DNA from: JAIEOG01 sp964519985
GTDB lineage: Bacteria; Bdellovibrionota; FAC87; UBA2466
NCBI GenBank assembly: GCA_964519985.1
Contig: CAZFMF010000005.1
Coordinates: 1 to 64,000, forward strand
Direction of reading: 5' to 3'
Length of the DNA: 64,000 nt
Shown here: in pieces, positions 24,305 to 33,230 of the stretch
Layout of the letters: each line of letters opens with the position of its first letter
Position numbering within the stretch: position 1 is the stretch's first letter
Position numbers and translations under genes: made by a program
The notes under the pieces: model-generated
What the model was told of the DNA's origin: nothing
The model's database searches: none
Seen by the model: only the letters and a program-made list of their open reading frames with translations

Positions 24305-25051
24305 TCAGGGCCGGGCTGAAGATCGAGTCGGTTTCGATTTGGGAGTGGCTTTCACCACCGGTTTCGGCGCCGATTTTTTCTTCACCCAATCCCGGTAGGC
24401 GAGATTGATATCGGCGATCTCGCAAAGCGTTCCCAAATACGTCTCTAATTTGGCGCCCACCGAGAGCTGTAACAGATCGTACAACGAACACTTAGCGACG
24501 ATCATTTCGATCAGCGCCGTAGAGGTTTGGTAGTGGTGTCTCAGTCCCGAAGGATCGCGCGTGGGATGGGTAAGCGTACGCACATCTTGAAACGGCTGCT
24601 GCGCCAACCACGCGTAGTCCACGCCGGTGGTCTTCCCCAAGTAGTTCGCTAACCCCTCTTCCAACCATGCCGGAATTGCCTGCTTGTACTTCTGATAAAA
24701 AATCGCGTGCACCAATTCGTGCGAAAAAATCGGCTGAAAATTTTCGGCGTTCACTTCGGGTCCGAGGTGGAGCGTTCCGTCGGAGCGACGGAAGAAAGCT
24801 TTGATCATCGGGCCGGCGCCGTGGAGCGCTTGGAACGCCGCGGGATCTTTATGCACGTACACTCTGATACGATGCAGGTGCCATTGTAGAAAGTCTTGCA
24901 CCGGTCCCGTCGCTTTCTCCACCATTTGCTCGTTCAACCATGCCGGTGCTTGTTGGATGTGAACGAAGTTGGTCTGTATCTCCGCGGCGACCACAGCCGT
25001 AGCGCAGAGCGTAAAGAAAAGATTGACGGTCAGTGGGTATGAGCGGAGCAT
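24305..25051 (-). CDS. exported peptidase MA-like metallopeptidase
   Basis: 248 residues with a signal peptide (residues 1-23). The zinc motif is SHELVHAIFY (His111, Glu112, His115), followed 16 residues later by WLEEGLANYLG with Glu131 or Glu132 as third ligand, the gluzincin pattern of the peptidase MA (M1-related) families. The tail is basic (KKSAPKPVVKATPKSKPTRSS). It would work in the periplasm; substrate unknown. The gene ends 7 nt from the end of HNH gene A and is divergent from the desaturase gene. Confidence 0.82.
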   Translation of the reverse strand: MLRSYPLTVNLFFTLCATAVVAAEIQTNFVHIQQAPAWLNEQMVEKATGPVQDFLQWHLHRIRVYVHKDPAAFQALHGAGPMIKAFFRRSDGTLHLGPEVNAENFQPIFSHELVHAIFYQKYKQAIPAWLEEGLANYLGKTTGVDYAWLAQQPFQDVRTLTHPTRDPSGLRHHYQTSTALIEMIVAKCSLYDLLQLSVGAKLETYLGTLCEIADINLAYRDWVKKKSAPKPVVKATPKSKPTRSSARP

Positions 25052-25083
25052 AGGGGCCCTTAGACTAACCTAAAGAGTGATAA

Positions 25084-25839
25084 ATGTACTGGTTCCTCTG
25101 CTTCCTCGTCTTTCTTGTCGGCTACTTGATCAATAGCTTCTATATCACCGTTTTGTATCACCGCGGCCTGGCGCACGGGGCCGTGAAGCTGCGTCCCTGG
25201 GTTCGCCAGTTGGTGATTTATTCGGGCAATTGGATCACCGGCCTCGATCCGAAAGCGTGGTCTTGCATGCACCGCCGCCACCACCTCTATTCCGATACGC
25301 CCGAAGATCCCCACAGCCCGGTTTATCAGGGCGTGATGCCGCTGATGTACGGCCAATTAAAATCCTATAAAAAGACACTGCGCGGATTGATCACGCGGCA
25401 GAAGTCGTATGTTTCCTTTGTGTCGGATCTCGATTTTCCGGTGAACGCGCTGAATCGCCAGGGTCTATGGTACGTGCCCTATATCGTGCACGGCCTTCTC
25501 TCGCTAACGGTGGGATTGGGACTGGGTTATTGGGCTTTAGGGCTCGCGTACTGGTTCGGCATCATGAGTCACCCCATTCAGGGGTGGATGGTCAATGCCT
25601 TGGCCCATCGCTTCGGCTACCGCAACTTTGCGACCAACGATAATTCCCGCAACAATACTTTGGTCGCACTGCTCGTTTGGGGCGAAGGCTATCAGAACAA
25701 CCATCACCACGCGCCGACCTCGGCGAAGTTTGCCGCGAAATGGTGGGAAATCGACCTTGGTTACCAGATGTGCAAAGTGGCGCGTTGGTTTCGGATGCTC
25801 GATTTCCGGCCGGCGGGTTTTTCCGCCGTTCCCGGCTAA
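25084..25839 (+). CDS. membrane fatty-acid (acyl-CoA type) desaturase
   Basis: 251 residues, shorter than the usual 300 or more but with all three histidine boxes of delta-9 type desaturases: HRGLAH near residue 26, HRRHH near 60 and EGYQNNHHHAP near 200. Hydrophobic segments lie before the first box and between the second and third. These di-iron enzymes introduce a double bond into membrane acyl chains and help adjust fluidity. The following Mla-type genes also concern lipids but run on the other strand; the stop is shared (CTAA) with the convergent MlaD-like gene. Confidence 0.9.
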   Translation: MYWFLCFLVFLVGYLINSFYITVLYHRGLAHGAVKLRPWVRQLVIYSGNWITGLDPKAWSCMHRRHHLYSDTPEDPHSPVYQGVMPLMYGQLKSYKKTLRGLITRQKSYVSFVSDLDFPVNALNRQGLWYVPYIVHGLLSLTVGLGLGYWALGLAYWFGIMSHPIQGWMVNALAHRFGYRNFATNDNSRNNTLVALLVWGEGYQNNHHHAPTSAKFAAKWWEIDLGYQMCKVARWFRMLDFRPAGFSAVPG

Positions 25840-26798
25840 TCGACCTTTTCTTCGCTGGCCGGTTTGCGTTCTTGCTCTTCTTTGAGCTTCAGCTCTTCTT
25901 CCCGGACTTCTCGTGCAGAACCGCGCAACAGGAAAGAGCGTTGCATGGCCTTAAGGACAATGACAGCCTCATCCAACGCCTGAACCAACCGCTGGCTTGA
26001 TTTGGGTAAATCGGGAGCGATCACCGCCAAAGCCGGAATCACCTTCTTAAACTCTTCGCTTAAAACCGACATATTCGCGACGATGGCAGAGAAATCTTTG
26101 CCGAACTCGGGCGAATACATTTTGATTTGTTCGGTCGTGGACGCCAAATTGGCCACGAGTGTGCCGATGCGTTCGTCCGTACTCATCTGCTGCCCTACTT
26201 TGGACAATTCGCGGGAGGCGGTGGTGACGCCGGTGATCATGCGCGGCAACCCGACGAGTGAGCTCACGACCTTCTCCGAGCCCTTGGCCTTGAGGAGCAT
26301 ATCGACCAATTTTTTCATCTCGGCTAAGGCGAGCTCCATCGTCTGGAAGTACGGGCTCAGTTTGCGGCCGTTGAGCAGATCCATGACGCCGACCGAGTCT
26401 TCCGCTTCGAGAATCCCGTTTTCGGCCACCCGTTTCAACTTGGGGTTTCCGGGGCTGATGTGCAAAGTCTTGTCGCCGACGATGAACTGGCGGGCGAGCG
26501 TGATTCGGCTATCTTCGCGAATCCGATCCTGGAATTTGCGTAAGACCTTGATGCGCGTACGGATGCGATTCTTCTCATCCAACTCCAAGCTCGAAACGGT
26601 GCCGATGCGCACTCCCACCATTTCCACCGGGGAACCCACCCGGACGCCATTTCCTGATTCCAGAATCGTTTCGTAGGAAATCTTGGCCTCCAACCAACCC
26701 TTCTTCGTCATCATCAGCACGGAGAAGATCAGGCAGCCGAATAGGGCGCCCCCAATGAAAATGCTGGAGCCCCGCTCAAATTTGGAGGTCTTCTTCAT
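25836..26798 (-). CDS. MlaD/MCE-family lipid-transport protein
   Basis: 320 residues. One N-terminal membrane anchor (FIGGALFGCLIFSVLMM) is followed by the MCE domain (about 40-120) with NGVRVGSPVEMVGVRIGTV and VGDKTLHISPG, then a long amphipathic helical tail ending in acidic/basic residues. MCE proteins form hexameric rings that pass phospholipids between membranes. It is third in an mlaE-F-D-like operon; its start overlaps the ATPase-like gene by 4 nt. E. coli MlaD is shorter because it lacks such a tail. Confidence 0.9.
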   Translation of the reverse strand: MKKTSKFERGSSIFIGGALFGCLIFSVLMMTKKGWLEAKISYETILESGNGVRVGSPVEMVGVRIGTVSSLELDEKNRIRTRIKVLRKFQDRIREDSRITLARQFIVGDKTLHISPGNPKLKRVAENGILEAEDSVGVMDLLNGRKLSPYFQTMELALAEMKKLVDMLLKAKGSEKVVSSLVGLPRMITGVTTASRELSKVGQQMSTDERIGTLVANLASTTEQIKMYSPEFGKDFSAIVANMSVLSEEFKKVIPALAVIAPDLPKSSQRLVQALDEAVIVLKAMQRSFLLRGSAREVREEELKLKEEQERKPASEEKVD

Positions 26799-27499
26799 CG
26801 TCGAATCAGCCCCTTATGCGCGATTTCCACCGTTTCGCATTCAAAGCCCTTTAAGAACGAAGCATCTTCAGTCGCGAAGAAAACCTGTTGCAGCCCCAGA
26901 TTTTTTTGGTGGTAACGAATGAGTTCCGCTAAGCGATCCGCTCCGGCCTGGTGAATCGATTGCGTCGGTTCGTCCAAGATCAGAATGCGTGGCGAAAGCA
27001 AAAATGCTCGCGCCAAAACACAGGCCTTGCGGGCGGCCGCCGAGGCAAAGGCGGGGAGCAGACTCGCGTAGCGGTCCATTTCGAAATGCCGAAGGTAGGC
27101 CAAAGCCCGCCCCTCCCGTTCCCGCGCCGGAACCAGCTGATGGTAGTTCATCGGTAGAAGCAAGTTATCGAGCAGGGTGACGTTTGAAAGCAGTCCCCCG
27201 TGATCGAATCCGTAGCCAAAGGCCAGTTGAATCGCGGCCCGTTCTGTGCGCGAAAAACTGTCCAGGTCCCGGTCGTTGACGAGGTAGTCGCCGGAAGTGG
27301 GCGATTCGATCCCGCCCAAAATGCGCAGCAAAGTGGAAATACCCACGCCCTCCGCGCCTTTCACGCGCACCATCGGATGTTTGGGAAAAAGGAAATTCAC
27401 ATTCACCAAAAGATTGTGGCCACCCAGGTGGCCAAAGCCGAGATCTTGGAAGCGCAGCTTTGAAATCTCGGCGTGCGGGAGAGGGTAGACGCCGTTCAT
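26795..27499 (-). CDS. MlaF-position ABC ATPase with degenerate catalytic motifs
   Basis: 234 residues with the overall order of an ABC nucleotide-binding domain, but key residues are lost. The Walker A is GAEGVGIST (48-56) with Ile54 in place of the invariant Lys. The signature LSGGQ is replaced by FASAAARK (151-158). The Q-loop has no Gln (GYGFDHGGLL) and the H-loop His is Glu (ATEDAS, Glu211). Walker B LILDEPT (Asp176, Glu177) is intact. The reading frame is open and sits between coupled mlaE- and mlaD-like genes, so it is a maintained gene rather than debris. It probably cannot hydrolyse ATP in the usual way. Confidence 0.85.
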   Translation of the reverse strand: MNGVYPLPHAEISKLRFQDLGFGHLGGHNLLVNVNFLFPKHPMVRVKGAEGVGISTLLRILGGIESPTSGDYLVNDRDLDSFSRTERAAIQLAFGYGFDHGGLLSNVTLLDNLLLPMNYHQLVPAREREGRALAYLRHFEMDRYASLLPAFASAAARKACVLARAFLLSPRILILDEPTQSIHQAGADRLAELIRYHQKNLGLQQVFFATEDASFLKGFECETVEIAHKGLIRR

Positions 27500-28308
27500 A
27501 GTTCCGTCCCCCGGAAATGGCGTACCAACACCGCCGCGGTCAGCAAGAAATTGATCACGGTCACGGAGATGATATTCACCACCACCGCCTTAATGGTGAC
27601 TTGAGGCACCTCGTGGTGGCTCTTGCGCACCTGTAATCCCTGGTAGCTTGAAATGGAGAAAATCGTCGCGCCCATCAGAAAGCTCTTAATCAACACGACC
27701 AGAATGTCTTCCAACTCGACCTGGTGAATAAAATTCGTAATGAAAGTCGCCATCGGGATGTCGGTTAGGAAATTCGAAGTGATGAAGCCGCCCATCAGCG
27801 CGATGAAGTCGAAGTAGAGCACTAAGCAAACCACGCTTAAGATCCCGGCGACGAGGCGCGGGAAAACAATGAAGCTCAAAGGATCAATCGCCATGACTCT
27901 TAGCGCATCGGTCTCACCATTCGCGCGCATATTTCCCAACTCGGAGGCCACCGCCGTACCCGAACGCGCGATCACGATAAAGCCGGTAATCATGGGACCC
28001 AGTTCGCGACCGACGATCACGTACAAAAGCGCCGAACCGAGATCGCCCCCACTCAATGGGTTGGATTGGTTGGTGGTATAGAAAACCAAAACCGAGCCCG
28101 TGCTGAAAGCCACGATGAAAATGAGGGTCATCGCCTGCGCGCCGGTGAAGTAGGTTTGGGCGGCGATCACGCGCAAAGTGGCGCGCACAGCGTGCGACCG
28201 CTCGAAAACCGCCGCGCGGAACGACAAACCGATCATCGATAGGATATTGCCCCAGAATTCGAGTACCGAAATGACTCGATCTCCGGTTCTTTCGAAAAGC
28301 GCGATCAT
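27496..28308 (-). CDS. MlaE-family permease of a phospholipid ABC transporter
   Basis: 270 residues. Five to six membrane segments and the MlaE hallmarks: GRELGPMITGFIVIARSGTAVASELGNM and ALRVMAIDPLSFIVFPRLVAG. MlaE forms the inner-membrane channel through which lipids reach or leave the MCE ring. First gene of the operon mlaE-mlaF(like)-mlaD, with 4-nt overlaps between members. The start is opposite the esterase gene, 90 nt away. Confidence 0.92.
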   Translation of the reverse strand: MIALFERTGDRVISVLEFWGNILSMIGLSFRAAVFERSHAVRATLRVIAAQTYFTGAQAMTLIFIVAFSTGSVLVFYTTNQSNPLSGGDLGSALLYVIVGRELGPMITGFIVIARSGTAVASELGNMRANGETDALRVMAIDPLSFIVFPRLVAGILSVVCLVLYFDFIALMGGFITSNFLTDIPMATFITNFIHQVELEDILVVLIKSFLMGATIFSISSYQGLQVRKSHHEVPQVTIKAVVVNIISVTVINFLLTAAVLVRHFRGTEL

Positions 28309-28398
28309 GAAGAAACCCTCACAATCTCTTCGGCTTTTCCGCCGCGAAGGATGATCCGTTTATTTGACGCGGCCGCGCCCAACGCGAATACTAGCCCG

Positions 28399-29406
28399 AT
28401 GATTGAATGGGTGCGTCATACGAGTCGGGCGATCAAGGGCTTTCCGATGGGGGATCCCCACGAGCGGGACTTTCCGATCTACCTGCCGCCCGGCTACGCC
28501 ACGCATGACTCGAAGCGTTATCCCGTCGTTTTTTTTCTCGCCGGCTTCACCGGCAAGGGCGCAACCTACATCACGGACGATTCGGCTTTCGGCACGCCGC
28601 TTCCCAAACGCTTCGATTCCGCCGTCGCCGACGGCAGTCTCGCGCCCTTCATCGGAGTTTTTCCCGACTGCACTTCCAAGCTGGGACACAGTCAATACGT
28701 GAACTCTCCCGCGATTGGGAACTACATGGATTATGTCTGCGACGAGCTCGTCGCCTTCGTCGACGAACGTTACCGAACCATTCGCGATCCCGCCTTTCGG
28801 ATCGTGGCGGGGCACTCCAGTGGCGGGTTCGGTGCGCTGATTATCGGCATGCAGCGGCCGGATGCTTTTCATTGGATTGGTAGCTCGGCGGGAGATGGGT
28901 TCTATGAAATGTCGTTCCGGCCCACGGCGATTAAGGCGGTTATCGAAGTCAGCAAGGCCGGAGGGGTGGCAAAGTTTGTGGAGGAAGTCCTCGCCAAGCC
29001 GATGGCGCGCAATATTCCCGGTGGCCAGGTGGACGCGATTCTGACGTTAGCGATGGCGCCGTGCTACGCCCCGAATGTGAATCACCCGCCCCTATACGGC
29101 GATCTCTTTTTCGACTTGGAAACGGCTGAAGTGATCCCCGAAGTTTGGGAACGCTACGCGGCTTGGGATCCGGTCAAGATGGTGGACCGATCGCACGCAA
29201 ATTTGAAACGGCTGAAATTCATTCAGTTGGAGGCGGGCCTGCAGGACGAACATGGTCTGCAATTTTGCCATCGCCAGCTCGCCAAGAAATTCTCCGCGCT
29301 CGGCGTGCCCCATGAATTGGCGGAGTATCCGGGCGGACACTCGGGTCACCACTGGCGTTTTGAAGGGCGCCTAAAGCGCCTTTTGGCGCGCATGATGAAC
29401 CACTAA
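28399..29406 (+). CDS. alpha/beta-hydrolase fold esterase
   Basis: About 335 residues from the ATG at 28399, which fits the usual lead-in of this family (about 20 residues before GDPHERDFPIYLPPGY); an ATG at 28351 would add 16 residues. Features of the esterase D-like/putative esterase family: YLPPGY, oxyanion turn FFLAGFTGKG, nucleophile elbow GHSSGG, and a C-terminal histidine in GGHSGHHW. Cytoplasmic, with no signal peptide. Substrate unknown. Confidence 0.82.
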   Translation: MIEWVRHTSRAIKGFPMGDPHERDFPIYLPPGYATHDSKRYPVVFFLAGFTGKGATYITDDSAFGTPLPKRFDSAVADGSLAPFIGVFPDCTSKLGHSQYVNSPAIGNYMDYVCDELVAFVDERYRTIRDPAFRIVAGHSSGGFGALIIGMQRPDAFHWIGSSAGDGFYEMSFRPTAIKAVIEVSKAGGVAKFVEEVLAKPMARNIPGGQVDAILTLAMAPCYAPNVNHPPLYGDLFFDLETAEVIPEVWERYAAWDPVKMVDRSHANLKRLKFIQLEAGLQDEHGLQFCHRQLAKKFSALGVPHELAEYPGGHSGHHWRFEGRLKRLLARMMNH

Positions 29407-29419
29407 TCAATCGGAAAAC

Positions 29420-30298
29420 CTAGATTGGCTCCATGAAGAGGAGGAAGTCCGACGTCACGCAACCTTCGTCGCGCAGGTCATATTCGGACAACGTCACATC
29501 TTCGGTTGACTGGCGATTGCGACGGTGCGCGGATTCCCGCAATAGCTCACTAATCGCCTGATAACTCAAGCCCGAAGGGATTTCGATGGGCTCGCCCACC
29601 TTCAATGCATCGGGAATGACGTTTCCGATTTTCTTCAGTCGGTCGTAGTTCGCTTGCGATTTGCCGAGCACTTCCGTCGCGGATTCGAGATCCCGAACCA
29701 CCCGCACTAGGTCTTTGGTGACCTTGTAGCGCTGAACCAGAATCTTGCTCCCGGCCGGCGTGCGAATCGCGCGCTCGATCGCATCGGCTTCGACGAAGAG
29801 CGCCTGGTTTTCACCGGCGGCGTCGGAGACGAAAGAGAAGATGCTGACCGGAACGGCACCCTGGCCGAGATCCAGCAGGAACTTCTGCGAAGACTTCAAG
29901 TCGTAGGAAACTTCATCTAGAACTTCTTCCGGGAGAATGTTCTTGGTGACCGTCATGACATTACCCGATGTCACCTTGCCGCGTTCGTCGCGGACAAATT
30001 CCTTGAATCGTACCTTAATACGCAACTCAGGTCCCTGGTCCATGCCTTCGGCCACGGAGTGATGGAGGACGAGTTGATACGGCTGGGCGGTGACCAGACC
30101 CCCGGAGCTGCGGGCGATGGCGCGCGGCTTACCGTCCATCTTGGCGATCGCCGCGTCGATCGTGCTCTTGCGGATGGAGACTTCATGACGAACGCCCTTT
30201 GGATCGAAGTAGATCAGGCGGGCGCGTTTCGGATCGCGCTCGTCGACCGTCACGATGAAAGACTCAATCGGAATCCGTAAAGGTAATGCACCTTTCAT
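29420..30298 (-). CDS. protein of unknown function
   Basis: 292 residues from the ATG at 30298, chosen because GGGGGA lies 5 nt away; a further in-frame start at 30331 is less likely. It begins with a beta-rich domain (IPIESFIVTVDERDPKRARL, VRHEVSIRKSTIDAA), then a second mixed domain, and a C-terminal helical and acidic part. No signal peptide, membrane segment or catalytic motif is apparent, and I do not recognise the family. It ends 13 nt from the convergent esterase. Confidence 0.65.
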   Translation of the reverse strand: MKGALPLRIPIESFIVTVDERDPKRARLIYFDPKGVRHEVSIRKSTIDAAIAKMDGKPRAIARSSGGLVTAQPYQLVLHHSVAEGMDQGPELRIKVRFKEFVRDERGKVTSGNVMTVTKNILPEEVLDEVSYDLKSSQKFLLDLGQGAVPVSIFSFVSDAAGENQALFVEADAIERAIRTPAGSKILVQRYKVTKDLVRVVRDLESATEVLGKSQANYDRLKKIGNVIPDALKVGEPIEIPSGLSYQAISELLRESAHRRNRQSTEDVTLSEYDLRDEGCVTSDFLLFMEPI

Positions 30299-30546
30299 AG
30301 TTCCCCCAGTATTCAATGAATGGAAAAGCAAGGAACCGGCCAGTGGCCGGGCGGGAACAGTCGAGTTAAGTCATTGAATTAAAAATGGTATTTTTCATAC
30401 TTAGACGCGGCCCCTGTTCAACTTTCGCGCGGCCGTCACCCCGTATTCCCTAAGTGAGCGACATTACGAGCGTTCCGTACGAAAGGGGGATTTACAGCGC
30501 AGGGTGTATTCCACCAGACCACGGCTTTTAGGCTCGCGCTCCGGCT

Positions 30547-31605
30547 TCAGCGTGGCTCTTCATCCGCGAGCTGGTACTGAACGGTGACTTCTTCCTGGTC
30601 GCCGGGGGCGAAGTCGAGGCTGTGGAAAACGATCCGATTGAGATCGAAGTCATAGATCCAAAAGCCATCGTGATCCACGGGCCCACCTTGAAGGTCTTTG
30701 CCCCGATAAATCACCCGGAGGGTCGAGACCACCGGGCGGTCCGGCAGTTGGATATAGGGCCGCTTGATACGGGAAACCAGATCTTTGCCCAGGTCCGCCA
30801 GGTTCTTGCCGAAATCGGTGTCGCAGAGCTTATAAAACTTTCCTTTGGTCGCGTTGATGATCTCTTCGTAGCCGCTGCCCGCGTAGTTCCAGTTTTCGTC
30901 CGTAAACTGGCAGCCCAAATCGACCGCGGCAAAGACCCCGTAAGCAATCACCCGCCTCAAATCGCCCTTGATCCCCGCCAAATAGTTAAGGAGCGTCTTG
31001 GCCGGCAGGCGGCTCTGGTCCGGCGCATCGGTGAGGAAGATCACCGTCAGACTAGCCGGCTTGCGGACGAAATCGGGGAAAGCGTCGAGGTGCTTGCGGA
31101 TCGGCGTAAAGAACTGCTCCGTCGCGTCCCCAAACGTCCCCAGGCGGCGCACGGCATCCTTGAATTTCTGTACCCCGTTGGCCGTTTGGTGGTTCAGCTG
31201 ATCGCTGGGCGTGAACCCGATGTAGGGTTTCTCGTTGATCGCACTCGAGACGATCCCCATCTTCCACTCCAAACCACCCTTGGTGACGAAGTCGGTGATG
31301 AAGAGATCGGCGTTTTGGATCAGCGCTTGCTGGTAGCTGCCCATGCTGCCGCTGTTGTCGATCACCCAAAGGATATCGACTTTCGTTTCTCCCTGCAGCT
31401 CCTTCAGCTTGTGAACGGCGTCGTAGGTCTTCGGTGGAACATCCCGCAAGTAGTGGAGCAACCCGGCGTCTCGGCTGCATCCGAGGACGGCCATCGCGAC
31501 GAAAACCGTCAGTGCGACGAAGACCGTCTTTGCGAGCGTAGCGAAGCAAACCCCAGATTGCTTCGTCACTCCGTTCCTCGCAATGACGGCTTCCGCCCTG
31601 GTCAC
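30547..31605 (-). CDS. VWA-domain lipoprotein, CglB-like gliding adhesin
   Basis: 352 residues with a GTG start overlapping the TPR gene stop (GTGA). The lipobox is AVLGC (Cys43). A von Willebrand A domain follows, with metal-ion site WVIDNSGSMG (Asp83, Ser85, Ser87) and a later LTDAPDQS. CglB, an outer-membrane VWA lipoprotein, is the adhesin of the Myxococcus Agl/Glt gliding motor, and this is the last gene of an operon with other such parts, so a surface-adhesin role is inferred. Oddly, the first 27 residues (VIARNGVTKQSG and on) are encoded by a dispersed palindromic repeat, which therefore supplies the n-region of the signal peptide. Confidence 0.82.
   Translation of the reverse strand: MTRAEAVIARNGVTKQSGVCFATLAKTVFVALTVFVAMAVLGCSRDAGLLHYLRDVPPKTYDAVHKLKELQGETKVDILWVIDNSGSMGSYQQALIQNADLFITDFVTKGGLEWKMGIVSSAINEKPYIGFTPSDQLNHQTANGVQKFKDAVRRLGTFGDATEQFFTPIRKHLDAFPDFVRKPASLTVIFLTDAPDQSRLPAKTLLNYLAGIKGDLRRVIAYGVFAAVDLGCQFTDENWNYAGSGYEEIINATKGKFYKLCDTDFGKNLADLGKDLVSRIKRPYIQLPDRPVVSTLRVIYRGKDLQGGPVDHDGFWIYDFDLNRIVFHSLDFAPGDQEEVTVQYQLADEEPR
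31529..31587. repeat. full copy of dispersed palindromic repeat inside a signal-peptide region
   Basis: TGCGAGCGTAGCGAAGCAA at 31531-31549 pairs with TTGCTTCG...CCTCGCA at 31558-31582, then CAATGAC. The sequence is the common GTCATTGCGAG..GAAGCAATC type of dispersed repeat. Here it is in frame at the start of the VWA lipoprotein gene. Confidence 0.75.
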
Positions 31606-33227
31606 CGCTTCACTTTCTCCTGGCAGCGGGATTGGGCTACGGACGTCAGCTTGAAAAGCTCATCCGGCCAAATCACCCCGTCGAATGGAAAACTCAGTTC
31701 CGCCCCTTCGGCCACCTTCAACGCGCTCTGCGTTTCGGCCTTGAGTCGGTTGCCGGTGTCGCGCTCCAGCGCGGAGACCGCACCGCTGGGGGTTCCATCC
31801 GTAGGCGCTTGACGACTCAGCGTACGTACCTGACTAAAGAGTTCAACCTTCACAAACTGCATTTTGCGGATCGCTTCGGTCAGAATCTGCTTGCGGTTCT
31901 TCCAGGCGCGACGGACCTCATCCGCCGACTGCTTCTTAGCTGCTTCCAGGGCCACCAACGCTCGGGTCCGCGCGCGTTCCCAATGCTGTTGCGGTCCCAC
32001 CGCCGGCAACGTCGCGGTGATGCTCTGGGTGGTCAATGCGTTCAACAACTCGGCTTCCGCGATGCGAGATTTTTTCGCCCGCTGAGCCGCTTCCGTGAAG
32101 AAATCGGTTTCGTCCTGCGGCGGATCTTCCGCCTTCAGGGCGGCTTCGATCTTATTCGCCCACACCCTATTGGTTTCCACAAAGGCGTTGAGCTCCTTTT
32201 CCACTTCACTGTAGTAGCAAAGCTTCAAATTGGAGATGGAACGCACGACGTAAACATCCGGCGCAAACCGATTCTTGAACACGTCATTGCGCAACGTTTT
32301 CAGTTCACCCCGCACCTTACCCGTATCGCCCTGGCGCAACCAAACCCACGCGAGTTCCTCGCGGGCTTTCAGAAAATCTTCCGAACCATCCGGAACGCGC
32401 TGATAGAAGTCCGCCGCCCCATCGAGCGAGCCGGCTTGGTAGAGTAAGCGCGCAATCTGCATATAGTGTTTCGAAAGCCCTTTCACGTCCTTGCGGGAAT
32501 CAATCGCGGGCTCCAGATGCTGCTTCAACACGGCCCCGGCTCCGCGCAAATCCCCCTTGCGCGCGAGCGCCAACGCCACCGTATTCGCGAGCGGGATCTT
32601 CAAAGGGTGATCCGCGGGCAAGAGCGCCAATACGGGAACGGCCTTTTCTCCAGAACGCAGCGCGCCCCAGGCCCGTAGGGAAGCAAAATGGCTGCCCCGC
32701 GAGAGGTCGATCGCCGCGAGAACCCGCTCTTGTTCCGCCGTCACTACCACTGCATTTTCCAACAACCACTTGTCGAAGCCGGGGTTGATCGTTTGATCCA
32801 ACGCCAGCGACATGGTGGAATCCATGAAACTTTTTCGCGTTAAGCTAGTCGTCCACTCGTCAAAGAAAGTTTGCGGGAGATTCAACTTCCAAAGACTGTA
32901 CAAAAACGCCGTCCGCGCCGCCGGCTCAAACTTGTCCGGTAGGTGCTTTTGGATCGCGGTCCAAAGGTGGGCGGCCCCGGCAAAATCTTTCTTCATGACC
33001 TTTTGCGCCCAGAGACGGACTTCGTAGGGGAGATCGCGTTCCACCTGAACGTGCGAGAAAAACTGGATCAAGAAAGGATCGCTCAATTCGGAGCTCACCA
33101 ATCCAATGTTGGGTACCGCTTCCTGGACCGCGGGCTGCCCGCCCACGGAGTTCAAAAGAGCATCCGCGCCTTTGCTTTCCGCGAACGCGGCCGGAGCGAG
33201 ACTCAGTGCAATCAACAACCAACGCAT
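31602..33227 (-). CDS. exported TPR-like helical protein of the gliding operon
   Basis: 541 residues with a signal peptide (MRWLLIALSLAPAAFA). The body is a continuous array of helix pairs of TPR type, for example ARLLYQAGSLDGAADFYQRV and REELAWVWLRQGDTGKVRGE, then a charged helical section. Ends with a FPFDGVIWPDELFKL segment. Positioned between the barrel gene and the VWA lipoprotein gene of the operon. In Agl/Glt-type machines periplasmic TPR proteins scaffold between inner and outer membrane; that role is inferred from context. Confidence 0.75.
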   Translation of the reverse strand: MRWLLIALSLAPAAFAESKGADALLNSVGGQPAVQEAVPNIGLVSSELSDPFLIQFFSHVQVERDLPYEVRLWAQKVMKKDFAGAAHLWTAIQKHLPDKFEPAARTAFLYSLWKLNLPQTFFDEWTTSLTRKSFMDSTMSLALDQTINPGFDKWLLENAVVVTAEQERVLAAIDLSRGSHFASLRAWGALRSGEKAVPVLALLPADHPLKIPLANTVALALARKGDLRGAGAVLKQHLEPAIDSRKDVKGLSKHYMQIARLLYQAGSLDGAADFYQRVPDGSEDFLKAREELAWVWLRQGDTGKVRGELKTLRNDVFKNRFAPDVYVVRSISNLKLCYYSEVEKELNAFVETNRVWANKIEAALKAEDPPQDETDFFTEAAQRAKKSRIAEAELLNALTTQSITATLPAVGPQQHWERARTRALVALEAAKKQSADEVRRAWKNRKQILTEAIRKMQFVKVELFSQVRTLSRQAPTDGTPSGAVSALERDTGNRLKAETQSALKVAEGAELSFPFDGVIWPDELFKLTSVAQSRCQEKVKR

Positions 33228-33230
33228 TGC

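Noticed and set aside
27301..27360. Frameshift or sequencing error as the cause of the missing Walker A lysine
   Set aside because: The frame is continuous and the surrounding residues (GAEGVG.ST) align; several other motifs are also lost, so a single-base artefact does not explain it.
30622..31812. Long plus-strand frame antisense to the VWA and TPR genes
   Set aside because: Shadow frame; the minus-strand genes have signal peptides, domains and coupled overlaps.
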